NCBI GenBank assembly: GCA_009733575.1
Contig: ML769422.1
Coordinates: forward strand, 1 to 64,000
DNA from: Gymnopus androsaceus JB14
Taxonomy: Eukaryota > Basidiomycota > Agaricomycetes > Agaricales > Omphalotaceae
DNA: 64,000 bases
Direction of reading: 5' to 3'
A program made the translations under genes and the position numbers. Shown here piece after piece: positions 12,559-23,326 of the stretch. How positions within the stretch are numbered: position 1 is the first letter of the stretch; each line of letters opens with the position of its first letter. The notes under the pieces were generated by a model that saw only the letters and a program-made list of their open reading frames with translations, had not been told where the DNA came from and did no database searches.

Positions 12559-13882
12559 CACCACCAAAATGGCTTGATTGTGATGAGAGCCTAAGCATTG
12601 ATGTTGATTGATGTTGTGGTCAAGGTCACAAAATGCACTGGCAAAATGTTTTGTAAACCTCAAATTATAATGTTGTCACAGATGTTTTATAAATGGTAAA
12701 TACAACAATTTGAAAACATCATATCAAATCTCAACGCAATGTTCAACAATCAAGTACTTAAGTACTAGTATATAAAACTCCCCTCAAGTTGTTCCATGAA
12801 TTGTTAAAGTGAATATCTTCCCATAAACAATGGAAGTATTTCTTTTCAGTGCACCAAGTAACTTATGGCAGATGTTGGTGGGAGCTAAACCGGCTTTATC
12901 CCGGCTTTTCCTTGATCATGTGATAAAACGTTCATATAAATAAAGACAGTGACATGACTCATTGTTATTCTCGCTTCCTTTTCCCCACAACCACTGCACC
13001 TATCAATGCTGAAGTCTTCAAGCCTTTCGCGTTCAATATTCAACATTCAATGTTCAATCTCCACACTCAACATTCAGTTCAACTGCAGTGCGCAACACTC
13101 GAAGCCCACCCAACACTTGCCTTACCGGTACCAAACCCAGAACCCATCTGCTTCTGGAAGCTCAGCACTGTGGAATAGCAACTGGGTTGCGGCACTATCA
13201 AGTTCCGGTTATCACGCTGGTCAGTTCATATTTTATCTCATTCATGTCCATTGCTGACAGTCCTCTTAGATTGAGGTCATTTCCACTGTCCGCCGTCCTC
13301 ACTTGTTCCTGCGCAGTGTGCCCAGTTCATCCTTCCATACATCCTCACTTGTTTTTGTGCCTCTCATACATCATTTAACTCTGCCTTGTTTATTATGACT
13401 CATCCCTCACTCTTGCTCACTCTTTTGTGCTCATTTGTTCTCATTGTTTTTTGTTTATTATTTACTGTTCACTGTATTCATAATTATTTGTATCCTTGGA
13501 CAGCTTCCGTAGTGACTGCCTCTTATATATAGTATATACATAGTATCTAGAATGCACAATAACAAATGTCTGCTCATAACATCATCTTCCTGATCTTCTG
13601 AGATGCCTCAACTGAAAGGTACTGTTATTGTTAGCTTGACTACTTGGGAACATTACAACAGATGTGCTGGAACTATTTGTAGCAACATAGCCCCATCCTC
13701 AATGTAGAGGTTGCTGAAATGTTGTAAGGGAACATTTATGGAATGTTGATCTCAAGAAACATTATTTGATTCCGGTATTCAACATCAAGCAATGTCTGGA
13801 AGGACATTGTTAGACATCAAATAAATATATCTACAAGCTTATCTCTCCAATGTCTACAAAACCTTTCATCAATTTGGTGGTG
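12559..13882. mobile_element. TIR MITE with TA target duplication, holding a solo LTR
   Basis: Ends are CACCACCAAAATGG and, reverse complemented, CACCACCAAATTG, flanked by TA at 12557-12558 and 13883-13884. LTR copy 1 shows the empty site (ctactactatttgattc), so insertion is proven by comparison. Without the nested LTR the native element is about 534 bp and non-coding. The TA duplication suggests Tc1/mariner-type mobilisation, but no transposase is here. Confidence 0.85.
12876..13660 (+). mobile_element. Solo LTR, 785 bp, TSD GATGT
   Basis: Begins TGGTGGGAGCTAAACC and ends CATTACAACA, flanked by perfect 5 bp GATGT repeats at 12871-12875 and 13661-13665. It contains a TATA-like ATATAAATAAAG near 12935 followed by pyrimidine-rich sequence. 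A small ORF at 12954-13178 has no recognisable product. This is the innermost of four nested insertions. Confidence 0.82.
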
Positions 13883-15652
13883 TACTAATTGATTCGTAAA
13901 GAAAGCACTCGACAGAGGCACAGGCAGTGCAAATGAACAAGGTTTGTATTGGAGGAAGGTTGTAAAAAGTCAACCAACGTACGACAACGCGCTGAACTAA
14001 TCAAGGCGAAAAAGCAAACACCAAAGCACGGGTCAAGTATGCTGACTCAACAAACAACTTTGCATATCTGCACGAACACCGAGGCACGGGTCAAGTACAC
14101 CGACTCAACAAACAACTTCACATATCCAAGGTGAAACACCCAAGCACAGGTCAAGTACGCTGACTCAACAAACAACTTAGCGTGAATTGGGAGCCTTTAC
14201 ATTGCCGCGCAATGATACTCCAACTCTCAGGGAATCCTGCAAGTTACCTAACAAGCTTATATGACCGCTGCACAAGTCAATCGAGTAGGCATTTTTAACA
14301 CACTCAGTGAAGAGCGGGCAAGAGGTAGAATCTGTTGGTAAGCTAGCTAACACTCTGAGAAGCTTCCTCACTAAAACTACACCAAGCCGACACTTGGGTC
14401 CAAGACCTTCCTAATCAACAACGGGCTTGGCAAGATGTGCACATTAGGCTCCACCTGCGGTCCTAAGACTGATGTGACCTCTCTCCGAGATGCAAACCAG
14501 GAATGCTTGACTTAATAGCTGGGAAGTAGATTGAATTGCCTCAGTGTTATCGAGGTTACAAGAAGGCCACCCGTTTCAAAGGTTGTAGAGGACAATGCAG
14601 ATGCATCTGAGCATGTACAAATCACTACAGGTCCTAAGATAGAACTGCGTTTCAGGTATCAAGTCTAACTTGTCATTCTGAGATAGAGTAGCTACCCTTA
14701 TATACTGAGTGAGATATATAAAATAGGAAAACGAGAGAAACTGAGCAAGATAGAGTGAAACAGAATAAGTAAAATAGGAAAAGATAAAACATTGTCCATA
14801 TATGCATGTGTACTATGGTTTGGCCTCGTCATTTCTCTGCCTCATTCATTTGTCTTCCTCGATTGGGTCGACTTTTAGGTTTTTGGTACGAATCAACTTG
14901 AGTCATTTGCCTTTTTACAAAGCTCGCCAGTTCCTTTAGCAGAACAGCCCTCAGAAGTATTTCCATGTTTTTCCTTGCCAATGGGAGACTAGTTATTATC
15001 CCTAGTTCCATGTGGTCTCGAGTCTAGATGCTTGGTAGCATATGGATCTTGGGAAAACGCTAAGGCTCGGATAGAGATTCTTCCTAGTTGTTCCATGCTC
15101 CTGAAGTAGCTACAGCAAGTCTGGTCATGTGGCTGCATTGGCTTGCTGCGACGATTTGCCTAGGCGCTTTTGTGCCAACGAGTGTCAACTTTCTGGGGGC
15201 GCCAGTTTTAGGGCACTTACCCATCCCGGTCCATCTTGCTTCATTTAATGAAATTGAGTGTCGTGAAGACTCCTTGGTGAGCTAATCATGGAAGCAATGC
15301 CTCAGTTAAGACTTCAACTCCCTTGGGTATATCCTTCGATGACCTAGCCTAGTATAGCTTGTATGTGGGCTCATTTATCTGCCTTGGTCAGCAACTTGTT
15401 ATCCAACAAGCTTGCCTTGCTACACCATACCATGCATAGGACTTTGATTGAGGTGCATTCACAAAGTTAAGTATGATACCATTGCATGTACCATTACTCT
15501 GCAACCTCTTGGGTACAATAGGCCCTCAATGGATTTTAACTATCAGCTCGGGCTTACTATAGTTCTCTTATTGACCGTGTTTTGTTACCAACAGAACTTG
15601 GGATTATTAGTTCTGCGCAGTTCTAGCCTTAGCATGAAAAATCGGCATATCA

Positions 15653-16265
15653 ACAATATCCTCATCTACTCGGATGACCCTGAGCAACATGAGGAACATG
15701 TTTGCGAGGTCCTCCGGCAGCTCTGGAAGAACAAACTCTTCACTAATGCAAAGAAGTGTGAATGGTTGGTCAATACGGTTGAATATCTTGGATACATGAT
15801 GTCCCCAGCTGGCCTTACCATGGCTGCGGACAAGGTGCAAGCAATAACTGACTGGCCGAGACCTCAAAAAGTCAGGGACATCCAATCCTTCCTCAAATTT
15901 GCTAATTTCTATTGTTGTTTTATCTATAATTATTCCGAAATTGTCCTTCCACTAAACTGTCTCACCCAAAAGGGTATCGACTGGTTATGGCCAGCTGATT
16001 GTCAAGCTGCTTTTGACAACCTGAAGCATGCCTTCGCGCATACACCTATACTCGCGCATTGGGAACCTAACCAGTCCCTTATAGTAGAAACCGATGCTTC
16101 CGACTATGCTGTTGCAGCAATTCTTTCAATACTACTCGATGATGGTCAAATTCACCTGGTCGCGTTCTTATCCCAGACACTTCAGATGGCCAAGCTCAAT
16201 TACAACACACACAACAAAGAGCTCCTCACTATTTTTGAGGCATTCCGTGCCTGGCAGCACTACCT
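15653..16265 (+). pseudogene. Gypsy reverse transcriptase C-terminus and RNase H
   Basis: Continues after the LTR with 'ILIYSDDPEQHEEHV' (15658-15702), the connection domain 'GYMMSPAGLTM' and 'ADKVQAITDWPRP' (about 15790-15865), then RNase H with 'IVETDASDYAVAAIL' (about 16080-16125) and 'NYNTHNKELLTIFEAFRAW' (about 16200-16255). This stretch is open. It ends at the TACCT target site of the next element and resumes at 17058 ('PIDMVTDHKNLEYF'). Confidence 0.88.
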
Positions 16266-17057
16266 TGCAGCTGATTCTGCCAGCTTAATGCAAAAGATCA
16301 TGATAAGTGTTGTGGGCCGTTTTGCAAAAGATCCCAATAACTTTTAGCACTAATATTTTGGAAGTATTCACCAAATATTTGGAATAGGTAGATTGTGTTG
16401 CAGAATATTTGGTAAATAAATAACCATAAAATCACCATAATTGTCTAAAATAGAAATGGCTATAGCAGGTGAAGGAGGGCCCATGGGAAAAAACTGACAC
16501 CCCTCCCTGCCCCATGGTAGTGATGGCTATCCAACCATAACCTTATTTCACCCCTATATTCTAACTATCCTAACCCTAACCCTGTATATTTTAACAGTGG
16601 GGGCAAGCCCCCACACCCCCATATCATCCTCAACCCTAAACCCTAACCCCTGAACCCTAACCAATGCTAACCCATAGTTTGGCAATGTTTTGATCAGATC
16701 TCTACGTTAGGGTTAGCACAAGTGCTAACCCTAGTGAGATCTGACCAAAACATTGCTTAAATACCCTTTTTGGTAACCCTAACCCTAACCCTAACCCTAA
16801 CATAATCATAATATTTTGCAAAATATTGCTTCAACATGCTAATTTGGACAATATACCCTAATCCTAACCCTAACCCTACCCTAACCTCACCTGACCTGAT
16901 TACATAATATTCCAAATATGGTCTTACAAATATTTGGCAAATCATCTAGCCATATATCCCTAGTCCAAAATGTCAGTGCTAAAAGTTATTGGGATCTTTT
17001 GCAAATGGCTCACAAAACTTATTGTGATCTTTTGCAAAAGCCTAGCAACATCTAGTG
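16266..17057. mobile_element. MULE-like TIR element with telomere-like repeats and a conserved hairpin
   Basis: Flanked by TACCT (16261-16265 and 17058-17062); the match extends to 9 bp with two mismatches, as for a MULE duplication. The inverted termini share GCAAAAGATCCCAATAACTT and continue for about 75 bp. The interior holds an 18 nt hairpin (16597-16614), runs of CCCTAA (about 16569-16660, 16775-16801, 16858-16880), and a 75 nt hairpin (16682-16756). No coding capacity. It sits inside the gypsy RNase H. Confidence 0.75.
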
Positions 17058-17213
17058 TACCTCGAAGGTTCCAGTGAACCGATTGACATGGTTACCGACC
17101 ACAAAAATCTTGAGTATTTCTCAACTAGGGAGGTTGAGCACCAGCAAATTTTTCCAATCAAAGTCACATGTTGAGCAACAGCAAATTTTGCCGGTCATTG
17201 ATTCTTTCACAAT

Positions 17214-18344
17214 ATGACTTCTTCGAAGAAGAAGAAGGGCCCATCTAACCATTGCGCTCAAACTTTGTCACCTGTGACTTCCTCCTCTACATCTAAAAAA
17301 CCATTTAAACATTCTGCTGCCACCACGAACAAGCTACTAGTTTCAGTACTCAAAAATAAGCCATATCGACAGGCCCATAAGCAAAGAACGTCAACCTGGG
17401 AGATTGTTGCCAAAGAGGTTTCTGACACTGAACCAGCACAAGAGCCAGTGTCGCATGCATCCGTTCATAGAAAATTTGATAATCTTATACAGTTGTGAAA
17501 GGTCAGTCTGTTATACACCTCAGAAATCGTGCATCGATATCTAATACAGTTCTACATGTCAGAATGGCAAGAAGTCCTTAGATTTGAAGATGGCATTCAA
17601 CAATGATGAGGAAGTGCTATTTGCATCAACTTTGGATGCTGTATATAGTGATTTATGTGCATTCGAGATGGAGAAAGTGCAAAAAAAGGGAGAAAAGGCT
17701 GATGTGAGTCTCATCTTCCTTTCTTTACATGTACATGTCTCTCATATTAGAACGAAAGGTTGTTATTGAGCAAGAGAATGCTGGACAGCAAGCTAGGGCT
17801 TGAGGGATGGCACAGCTCTCTCTTACAAACAGTGCCCAAGCTCGTCGCGGTGAAAGGAATATATCAAGTACGTGCTGAACTTATGGTTATATATGTATAT
17901 GTAATTCTAACGTTCTTTTCGGATGAAGCTGAATCTCATGATGATGGTGAGAGCAACATGTCTGCAACATGCGAATCACCTGAATTGACATCTGCAGCCT
18001 CCATCCCTTCCACTCCATCATCCATGCGTGCTGTCTCCAGTTCAACATCATCCATACATTCATCTCCTGTCAGACCAACGGGCCCACTCCATGATGTCCT
18101 AAATCAGTTCATGAGTGTTCAGAACCGTGTTACGCATGTACAGCACCAGGCCAGCCTATCTCTTACATCAAAAACATTGGAGAAGGAAACGGAGATTGTC
18201 GAGTTACTAAAGGAAAACAATGCTAAGTTTGACATGCTAACAGGGATTCTTGTTGAGGTTTGGGATGCACTTGTGAGGCCAACAGATGACAAATCCTTGT
18301 CCGATGAAGCCCTGTCAACGGAGAAGGAGAATGATACTGTGTAG
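17214..18344 (+). pseudogene. Harbinger accessory gene (Myb/SANT-like), with nonsense codons
   Basis: Exon 1 from the ATG at 17214 encodes a basic N-terminus then a helical segment with 'TSTWEIVAKEVSD' and 'ASVHRKFDNLIQL', compatible with the Myb/SANT-like DNA-binding partner of PIF/Harbinger transposases. An intron lies about 17505-17560. Later exons give 'MAFNNDEEVLFASTLDAVY' (17590) and a Ser-rich tail with a coiled-coil-like 'TLEKETEIVELLKENNAKF' (about 18170). TGA codons at 17496 and 17801 interrupt otherwise continuous coding where Arg is expected. The Myb assignment rests on position and helical pattern only. Confidence 0.65.
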
Positions 18345-18437
18345 ATGAGGTGCTCTTGCTCAAACAATCATGTGTAGATGTATATATACCAGCGATCTTT
18401 TTACATACCCAACAACATTGTAATGTAATGTACATAT

Positions 18438-19640
18438 TCAATTATACTTTGTGAAATACTTGTGAAGCGTAGGAGGAAAAAGTCCAAAGTATTGGGAGGT
18501 CTCAGAGCCATGACGACATGTATGAGCATTGGTAAGTAGGACAGCAACAAGAAAATAAATAGCGACAGGAGATAGATGTGAACTGAGATTAGGAGCATAG
18601 TTGGTGAAACCCCAGTTGTTAATCACCTTTCCGAATCCCCACTCCATGGACATTCGAAGCTTTGCCATTCGTGTGTTGAACTGCTGCTCAGCCTCTGTGA
18701 GTTCCCGTACTTTTTTCAACCCAGACACCACATAATCAGACTTGGCATAGGCAGGGTCTGCATACACAAACAGCTGCCACTTACCATACCCAAGAGCATA
18801 CTTCTGCAACTGTTCTGACAACCCTGAACAAGTCAAAAGTGCAGCATCAGCTCGCCGACCTTCAATAGGCCCATGACAGAGGGAGATGATCCCATTTGGG
18901 GTCAACAGTCCCTGGAACTTGTAAGCATGAGCTTTCTTGTATCCACTATAATTCACTCGCTGGTCATCGCCAGGATGTGCAATAGCCTCAAAGGTCGCAT
19001 CAAGGAATGCTATGATGTCATCCATCGGACTTCCTGCAGAAACAATTGCACCTGCAAACCGCTCGAGATCATCAGTAGTATAGCGGCTGAGATCAGTCAA
19101 GAGATGGTTCCATTCGTCATATATGAAGGTTGATACCTCATTTATTCCGTGCAAGAGCTGCCCTTGAGTGCGAGAAAAGCGGTCTGCCAGGTCATCTAGC
19201 CGGCAGGGATATGCAAATCAGTTGCAGCAGATGGTCAGAATTTTGAGTGCAGAGAAGTTATCACGTTGCTCGGTAATGAATGGGTCTGGTATTTTGAGGG
19301 CCTTTACAAGCTCCTCAAGGTCTTGAAGAGTAAAGCTTGAAGATAGATATTAGTAGGAGTCAGCAATATGATAGCAGAGTAAATGCACCATGTCCACTGT
19401 ACCAACTTGTCATCACCAATATTTCGAAGATCTGGACGTGCACTTCTGAGAGGCCTTGGCTGTCTGGAGGTATGTGCATGCTCTGGGATTGCCTTGTTTG
19501 TTCCTGATTCTCCAACCAGAACAGCCATCTCCGAGAAAAGCTCATCTGATAGCTCTTGCTCTGTCATCTCCTTGTCGGATATTCCTGAGGCATACGCTAG
19601 TGCAGCAACCAGCAAAGCATCATTATTTAGAGCCATGTGG
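18438..19640 (-). pseudogene. PIF/Harbinger DDE transposase, single nonsense codon
   Basis: Reading leftward from the ATG near 19636 ('MALNNDALLVAALAYASG'), one intron of about 70-90 bp near 19330-19410 joins 'DLEELVKALKIPDPF'. The catalytic core is intact: 'IIAFLDATFEAIAHPGDDQR' (first Asp, about 19010), 'YSGYKKAHAYKFQGL', 'GPIEGRRADAALL', 'QLFVYADPAY' (second Asp, about 18765) and 'LRMSMEWGFGKV' (Glu, about 18650). One TGA at 19220-19218 lies between the intron and the core, where the family usually has Arg. Length and motif spacing match Harbinger nucleases. Confidence 0.85.
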
Positions 19641-19930
19641 ACTTTGGTGGTAGATTTAGCAGGATAAAGGAGTGAGATGTTAGCAAAACTATTGAAATTG
19701 TCCAGCATGGGTGAAATTTACCAAAAGTTCTTGCACCTGTAAAGATGTGTAGTGGCAGTGTTTCTCCTCAGATTTTTGGCTCAAGGTATGTGGTGATAAG
19801 CATAGAGTATATTGTATACAGGTGAGTAGGCAAATGGTATGATTTAAGGAGATGAAATCAAAATTCCCTGTAAAACGTCTCAAAATTCCCCAGCATATCC
19901 GGCAAAATTCGCCAGTGCTCAACCTCCCTA

Positions 19931-20103
19931 CTACAAAGATATTGACATGACGACAGGTCTGTTGGTCTGAATACCTCCACACCTTTAATATGGTGATCCG
20001 GTTCTATCCTGGTAAGCTTGGGGAGAAACCCAACGCTATGACTAGACAATGGGACGTCTACCCAAAAGAGGGGGATATCAGCTATGTGCAAGTTAATCCA
20101 CAG
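19931..20103 (+). pseudogene. Gypsy segment at RNase H/integrase border
   Basis: Gypsy coding resumes with 'TTKILT', a TGA, then 'RQVCWSEYLHTFNMVIRFYPG' shortened motifs and 'QWDVYPKEGD', continuing across the hAT MITE into 'NFRPIFTNEQL' at 20838. The TGA again replaces an Arg codon. Confidence 0.8.
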
Positions 20104-20829
20104 TAGAGATGGGCACGAATAGCGAATATTCATGAGTATTCATGAATATTTAGCCATTCGTTACTCGCGAATAATGAGTCACGAGTGACGAATATATTCG
20201 TTACACGAGTACTTACTCGAGTATAAATAGCCACTTTGATGTCACAAATATTCGTGGTACTTTATTCATGAATATTCGCGAATATTCGCCAATATCACGT
20301 GCTCGTTAGCACGAGCATGTGAGGTATTCATTACTTAAGCAAAAATTCAATATATAACTTAATTCGGCTATGTTTGAATATGTATATAATGTTATTGACA
20401 TGTAACTGTAATAAAATCTGTGTGGCTTAGTGGTTATGGGCGCCGACTCTGGATTAAGGTCAGGCCTTCCTGTGATAGCTGACCAGCAGAGTTCAATTCT
20501 CAGTACCGCCACAATTTTGTGTCATGTAATAGTACTCGGAAATGTATACAGACTGTATTTATATTATTATTAAACACTAATATAGTACTTCAACATTATT
20601 ACTTACATGTTCGAGCCTATATTTACTTTATTTGTAATGTTGTTAATTAATCACAAGTATACTCGAGTATTTGTCCTAAAATACTCGTTATTCACGAATA
20701 TCTATTCGCGAATATATGTCTGTACAAATATTCGAGTATATACTCGAGTATAAATAGTGGATTTGAGGTGACAAATATTCGTACCACGAATAACGAATAT
20801 ACTCGAGTATGTATTCGTGCCCACCTCTA
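20104..20829. mobile_element. hAT-type MITE with ATTCG-rich ends
   Basis: Termini TAGAGATGGGCACGAATA and, reversed, TAGAGGTGGGCACGAATA; perfect 8 bp duplication ATCCACAG at 20096-20103 and 20830-20837. Subterminal regions are packed with TATTCG and TACTCGAGTA words, as in the larger hAT at 43014-45414, which has the related terminus TAGTCATGGGCATGAATG. No transposase. A tRNA-like sequence lies in the middle. Confidence 0.9.
20421..20513 (+). tRNA. tRNA-like sequence inside the hAT MITE, probably degenerate
   Basis: The ends TGTGGC and GCCACA pair perfectly as an acceptor stem. The 5' part has an A-box-like TGGCTTAGTGGTTATGGG and the 3' part a B-box-like GAGTTCAATTCTC that can form a short T arm. 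A possible loop CTCTGGA would give anticodon CTG (Gln), but the anticodon stem is poor and there are about 20 extra bases before the T arm. Could be a captured tRNA, a SINE head or chance. Confidence 0.45.
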
Positions 20830-20837
20830 ATCCACAG

Positions 20838-21927
20838 AATTTCCGACCAATATTCACTAATGAACAATTAACTACATCACTCCAAGCAACCTTCCTCAAA
20901 GGCCTGACTCTCTGAGCATCATGGATATTGAGGCACTTCATAATGCCATCTGGTGTTCTCTTCCTTTGGATGCTGAATTGGCTGCCGGCTTTGAAGCTGC
21001 CGCTGATCCTTCCAAGCCTCATTGGTCTCTTGGCCCTGACAGTCTACTCTGACTGGATAACCGAATCTAAGTGCCTGACCACAGAGACCTCTGACTTCAA
21101 GTTCTCCAATATTTCCACGATCATCTGCTATCTGGTCATTTCAGTCAGAACCGAACACTTGAGTCTATTTGACGAGAGTATACCTGGCCAAAGGTCCGAG
21201 ACTTTGTTCGTGACTATGTAAGTTCTTGCACAACTTGTGGTCATAACAAGTCTCAGTGGCATCAACCATACAGACTGCTCAAATCACTTCCAGTTCCTCT
21301 TCACCTGTGGGATTCCATTTCCATGGACTTCATTGAAGAGTTACCAAAGTCCAACAGTTATAATTCAATACTGGTCATTGTGGACCAATCCTCAAAATAA
21401 AGTATTTTCATTCCTTGTCATACATTGATCACCTCCAAGCAGCTTGCTGTTCTTTTCGTCTTACACATCTTTTCTAAACACAGAGTCCTGAACCACGTAA
21501 CCTCCAACCAAGGTTCCGAATTCGTCTTGGCTTTTTTCCACACTCTTGGTCAAGCTCTCTCTATGGAGCTACATTTCACTTCCAGTTATCACCCCAAAGG
21601 TGATGGTCAAACCAAACGAGTCAATCAGATGCTAGAGCAATACATTCGGATTTATACTTCCTATCAACAAGACAACTGGGATGAGATCCTCCCACTTGCC
21701 AAATTTGCCTACAATAATGCGCTGAATGCCTCCACTGGTATTTCACCATTTTTTGCCAACAAAGGTTATCATCCAAACATCACCATTTGACCTGAAATCA
21801 ATATCCGATCAGACCGTGCCCACGACTTTGTCGTAAATCTTGATGAACTCCATTCCTACCTCCATGAGGAAATCAAAAACACTCAGGATCGTTACAAAGA
21901 ACAAGCTGACAAGTCTTGTATTCCACA
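20838..21927 (+). pseudogene. Gypsy integrase, catalytic residue lost
   Basis: Shows the zinc-binding region ('FHDH', then 'CTTCGHNK' near 21230), 'DSISMDFIEELP' (first catalytic Asp, about 21310-21345), 'HVTSNQGSEFVLAF' (about 21497; family TSDRGSEF, so the second Asp is Asn), and 'YHPKGDGQTKRVNQMLEQY' (Glu, about 21590-21645), then 'STGISPFFANKGYHPNI'. TGA stops at 21047, 21090, 21171 and 21788 and a frameshift near 20912 disable it. 'DRYKEQADKS' ends at the next insertion. Confidence 0.88.
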
Positions 21928-22580
21928 GCTGGTTTATTAGTGGTATTAAAATAAACCCCGACAAGTTCTCGGAGGCATATTTTAATATTTGCGACAAGTT
22001 GTAAGCACAGCTTTTACCCAAAAAAGAAATATCGATACAGAGAGAACAAGAGCCTGTGGGAAAAAATGGACACTTTTCCCATGCTTGTGTAGGTCACCTG
22101 CACCCAACCCTAGCCCTACCTTGCATCCTAACCCTAACCCTGACTAATATTTTAACAGTGGGGGCAAGCCCCCACACCCCCGTTATTTTCCTCAACCCCT
22201 AAACCCTAACCATCCTTACCTTAACCTATGTTCACTGTTTGTTTGGCACTGTTTTGACCAGGTCTCTATGTTAGGGTAAGCACAAGTGCTTACCCTAACA
22301 AGACCTGACCAAAACAGTGCTTATTACTATATTTGGTCATAACCCTAACTTTAGATTAGGGTTAAGCGGAGGCACCACTGGAAAGAGGCAAAAAATAAGG
22401 GAGTGTAGCTGTTTCCGTTTTTTCCCATGGCCCCTAGTTCCCGAGATATGGCCCCATCTTACTAAACAATGGTTAGGGTTTATTAGGCAGTTGTAGGCCA
22501 TAAGAGAACTTGTCACAAATATTAGAATATGCCTCCGAGAACTTGTCAGGGTTTATTTTAATACCGCTATAGCCTCTGGT
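21928..22580. mobile_element. MULE-like TIR element with telomere-like repeats, second type
   Basis: Flanked by a perfect 10 bp repeat GTATTCCACA (21918-21927, 22581-22590). Inverted termini share GTATTAAAATAAACCC and GACAAGTTCTCGGAGGCATA and run for about 70 bp. The interior has an 18 nt hairpin at 22158-22175, CCCTAA words, and a 75 nt hairpin at 22246-22320. Non-coding. Duplication length fits a MULE (usually 9-11 bp). The termini differ from those of 16266-17057 while the interior is shared. Confidence 0.82.
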
Positions 22581-22590
22581 GTATTCCACA

Positions 22591-23062
22591 CCCCTAGTTT
22601 CCGATCGGTTCCAACATCTTTGTTTTAGTGAAGCACATCAAATCAACCCAGCCGATGAAGAAGTTTTCCAAAAAATATCTTGGACCATTCAAAGTCATTG
22701 GCCGACCCAGCTCCCTATCCTATAAGCTCCAGCTCCCTCAGTATCTCTCTCAAATCCATCCGGTCTTCCATGTCTCACAACTCAAACCAAGTATTCCCAA
22801 CTCTATTCCCAACCAAGTTCAACCACTGCCACCACCGGTAGAGGTTGATGGTGAAACCAAATTCAAAGTCACCGAGATTCTGGACTCAAAGTACGACCAG
22901 CAGTACAAGTGTTGCCTGCTCCAGTATTACATCCAGTGGCGAGGCTACAAGGGAACTGACAAAGAATTTTCCTGGGTAGCAGCCAATGAACTGTCAGCTG
23001 ATGAACTACTTCCGGCCTACCATGCTCGGTATCCGAACAAACCTGGTCCTGCCGATACTTAG
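22591..23062 (+). CDS. Gypsy integrase C-terminus and chromodomain
   Basis: Reads 'FSKKYLGPFKVIGRPSSLSY' and 'LPQYLSQIHPVFHVSQLKPS' (integrase C-terminal module, 22655-22795), followed by a chromodomain with 'FKVTEILDSKY', 'YIQWRGYKGTDKEFSWV' and 'ANEL' (22861-23000). Open to its stop at 23060-23062. The chromodomain marks the element as a chromovirus that would target heterochromatin. It is a fragment of the broken pol. Confidence 0.9.
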
Positions 23063-23326
23063 TACACTGTTCAATTGCTCCTTTCTTTTATTTTATTCTT
23101 TCAGAGACCGAGACTTCCGGCGGTCTTGGGGACAATTGCCATGATAGCAAATTGAGCAATTGTCTCTTACCGCATGGTTGTCTCCAGTCACAATTTTGAC
23201 TTAGAACTTTTGATTTTATTTTACTTACTCAGCCGTATTTAAACTCATGCTAAACAAAATTTCACATTATATACAAAGTTCAAAAAATTATATACAATGG
23301 CTGCCATTTTTGGTTGACCGGACCCT

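Larger units (their letters stand above)
12439..15652 (+). mobile_element. Solo LTR, copy 2 (TSD ACAA), itself carrying nested insertions
   Basis: Starts TGATGAGTTAGATTTGTG and ends GGCATATCA, flanked by ACAA at 12435-12438 and 15653-15656. It lies exactly inside the gypsy RT active-site codons. It aligns to the inverse of 4619-6760. Removing the 1324 bp MITE plus TA leaves about 1888 bp, close to copy 1 without its palindrome (about 1765 bp). A TATA-like stretch sits at 14698-14720, but nothing shows promoter function. Confidence 0.78.
17128..19928. mobile_element. PIF/Harbinger transposon, two genes, inactivated
   Basis: 2801 bp with termini GGGAGGTTGAGCAC at both ends, flanked by TA (17126-17127, 19929-19930); CTA is equally possible if one terminal G is extra. 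Removing it restores the gypsy codons for S-T-T-K at the RNase H/integrase border, confirming the borders. It has the standard two-gene arrangement of the superfamily, a Myb-like gene and a DDE transposase, placed tail to tail. Confidence 0.88.

Noticed and set aside
16560..16890. Chromosome end or internal telomere because of CCCTAA repeats
   Set aside because: The repeats are short, impure and lie between inverted termini inside a gypsy element; coding sequence of the same element continues on both sides.
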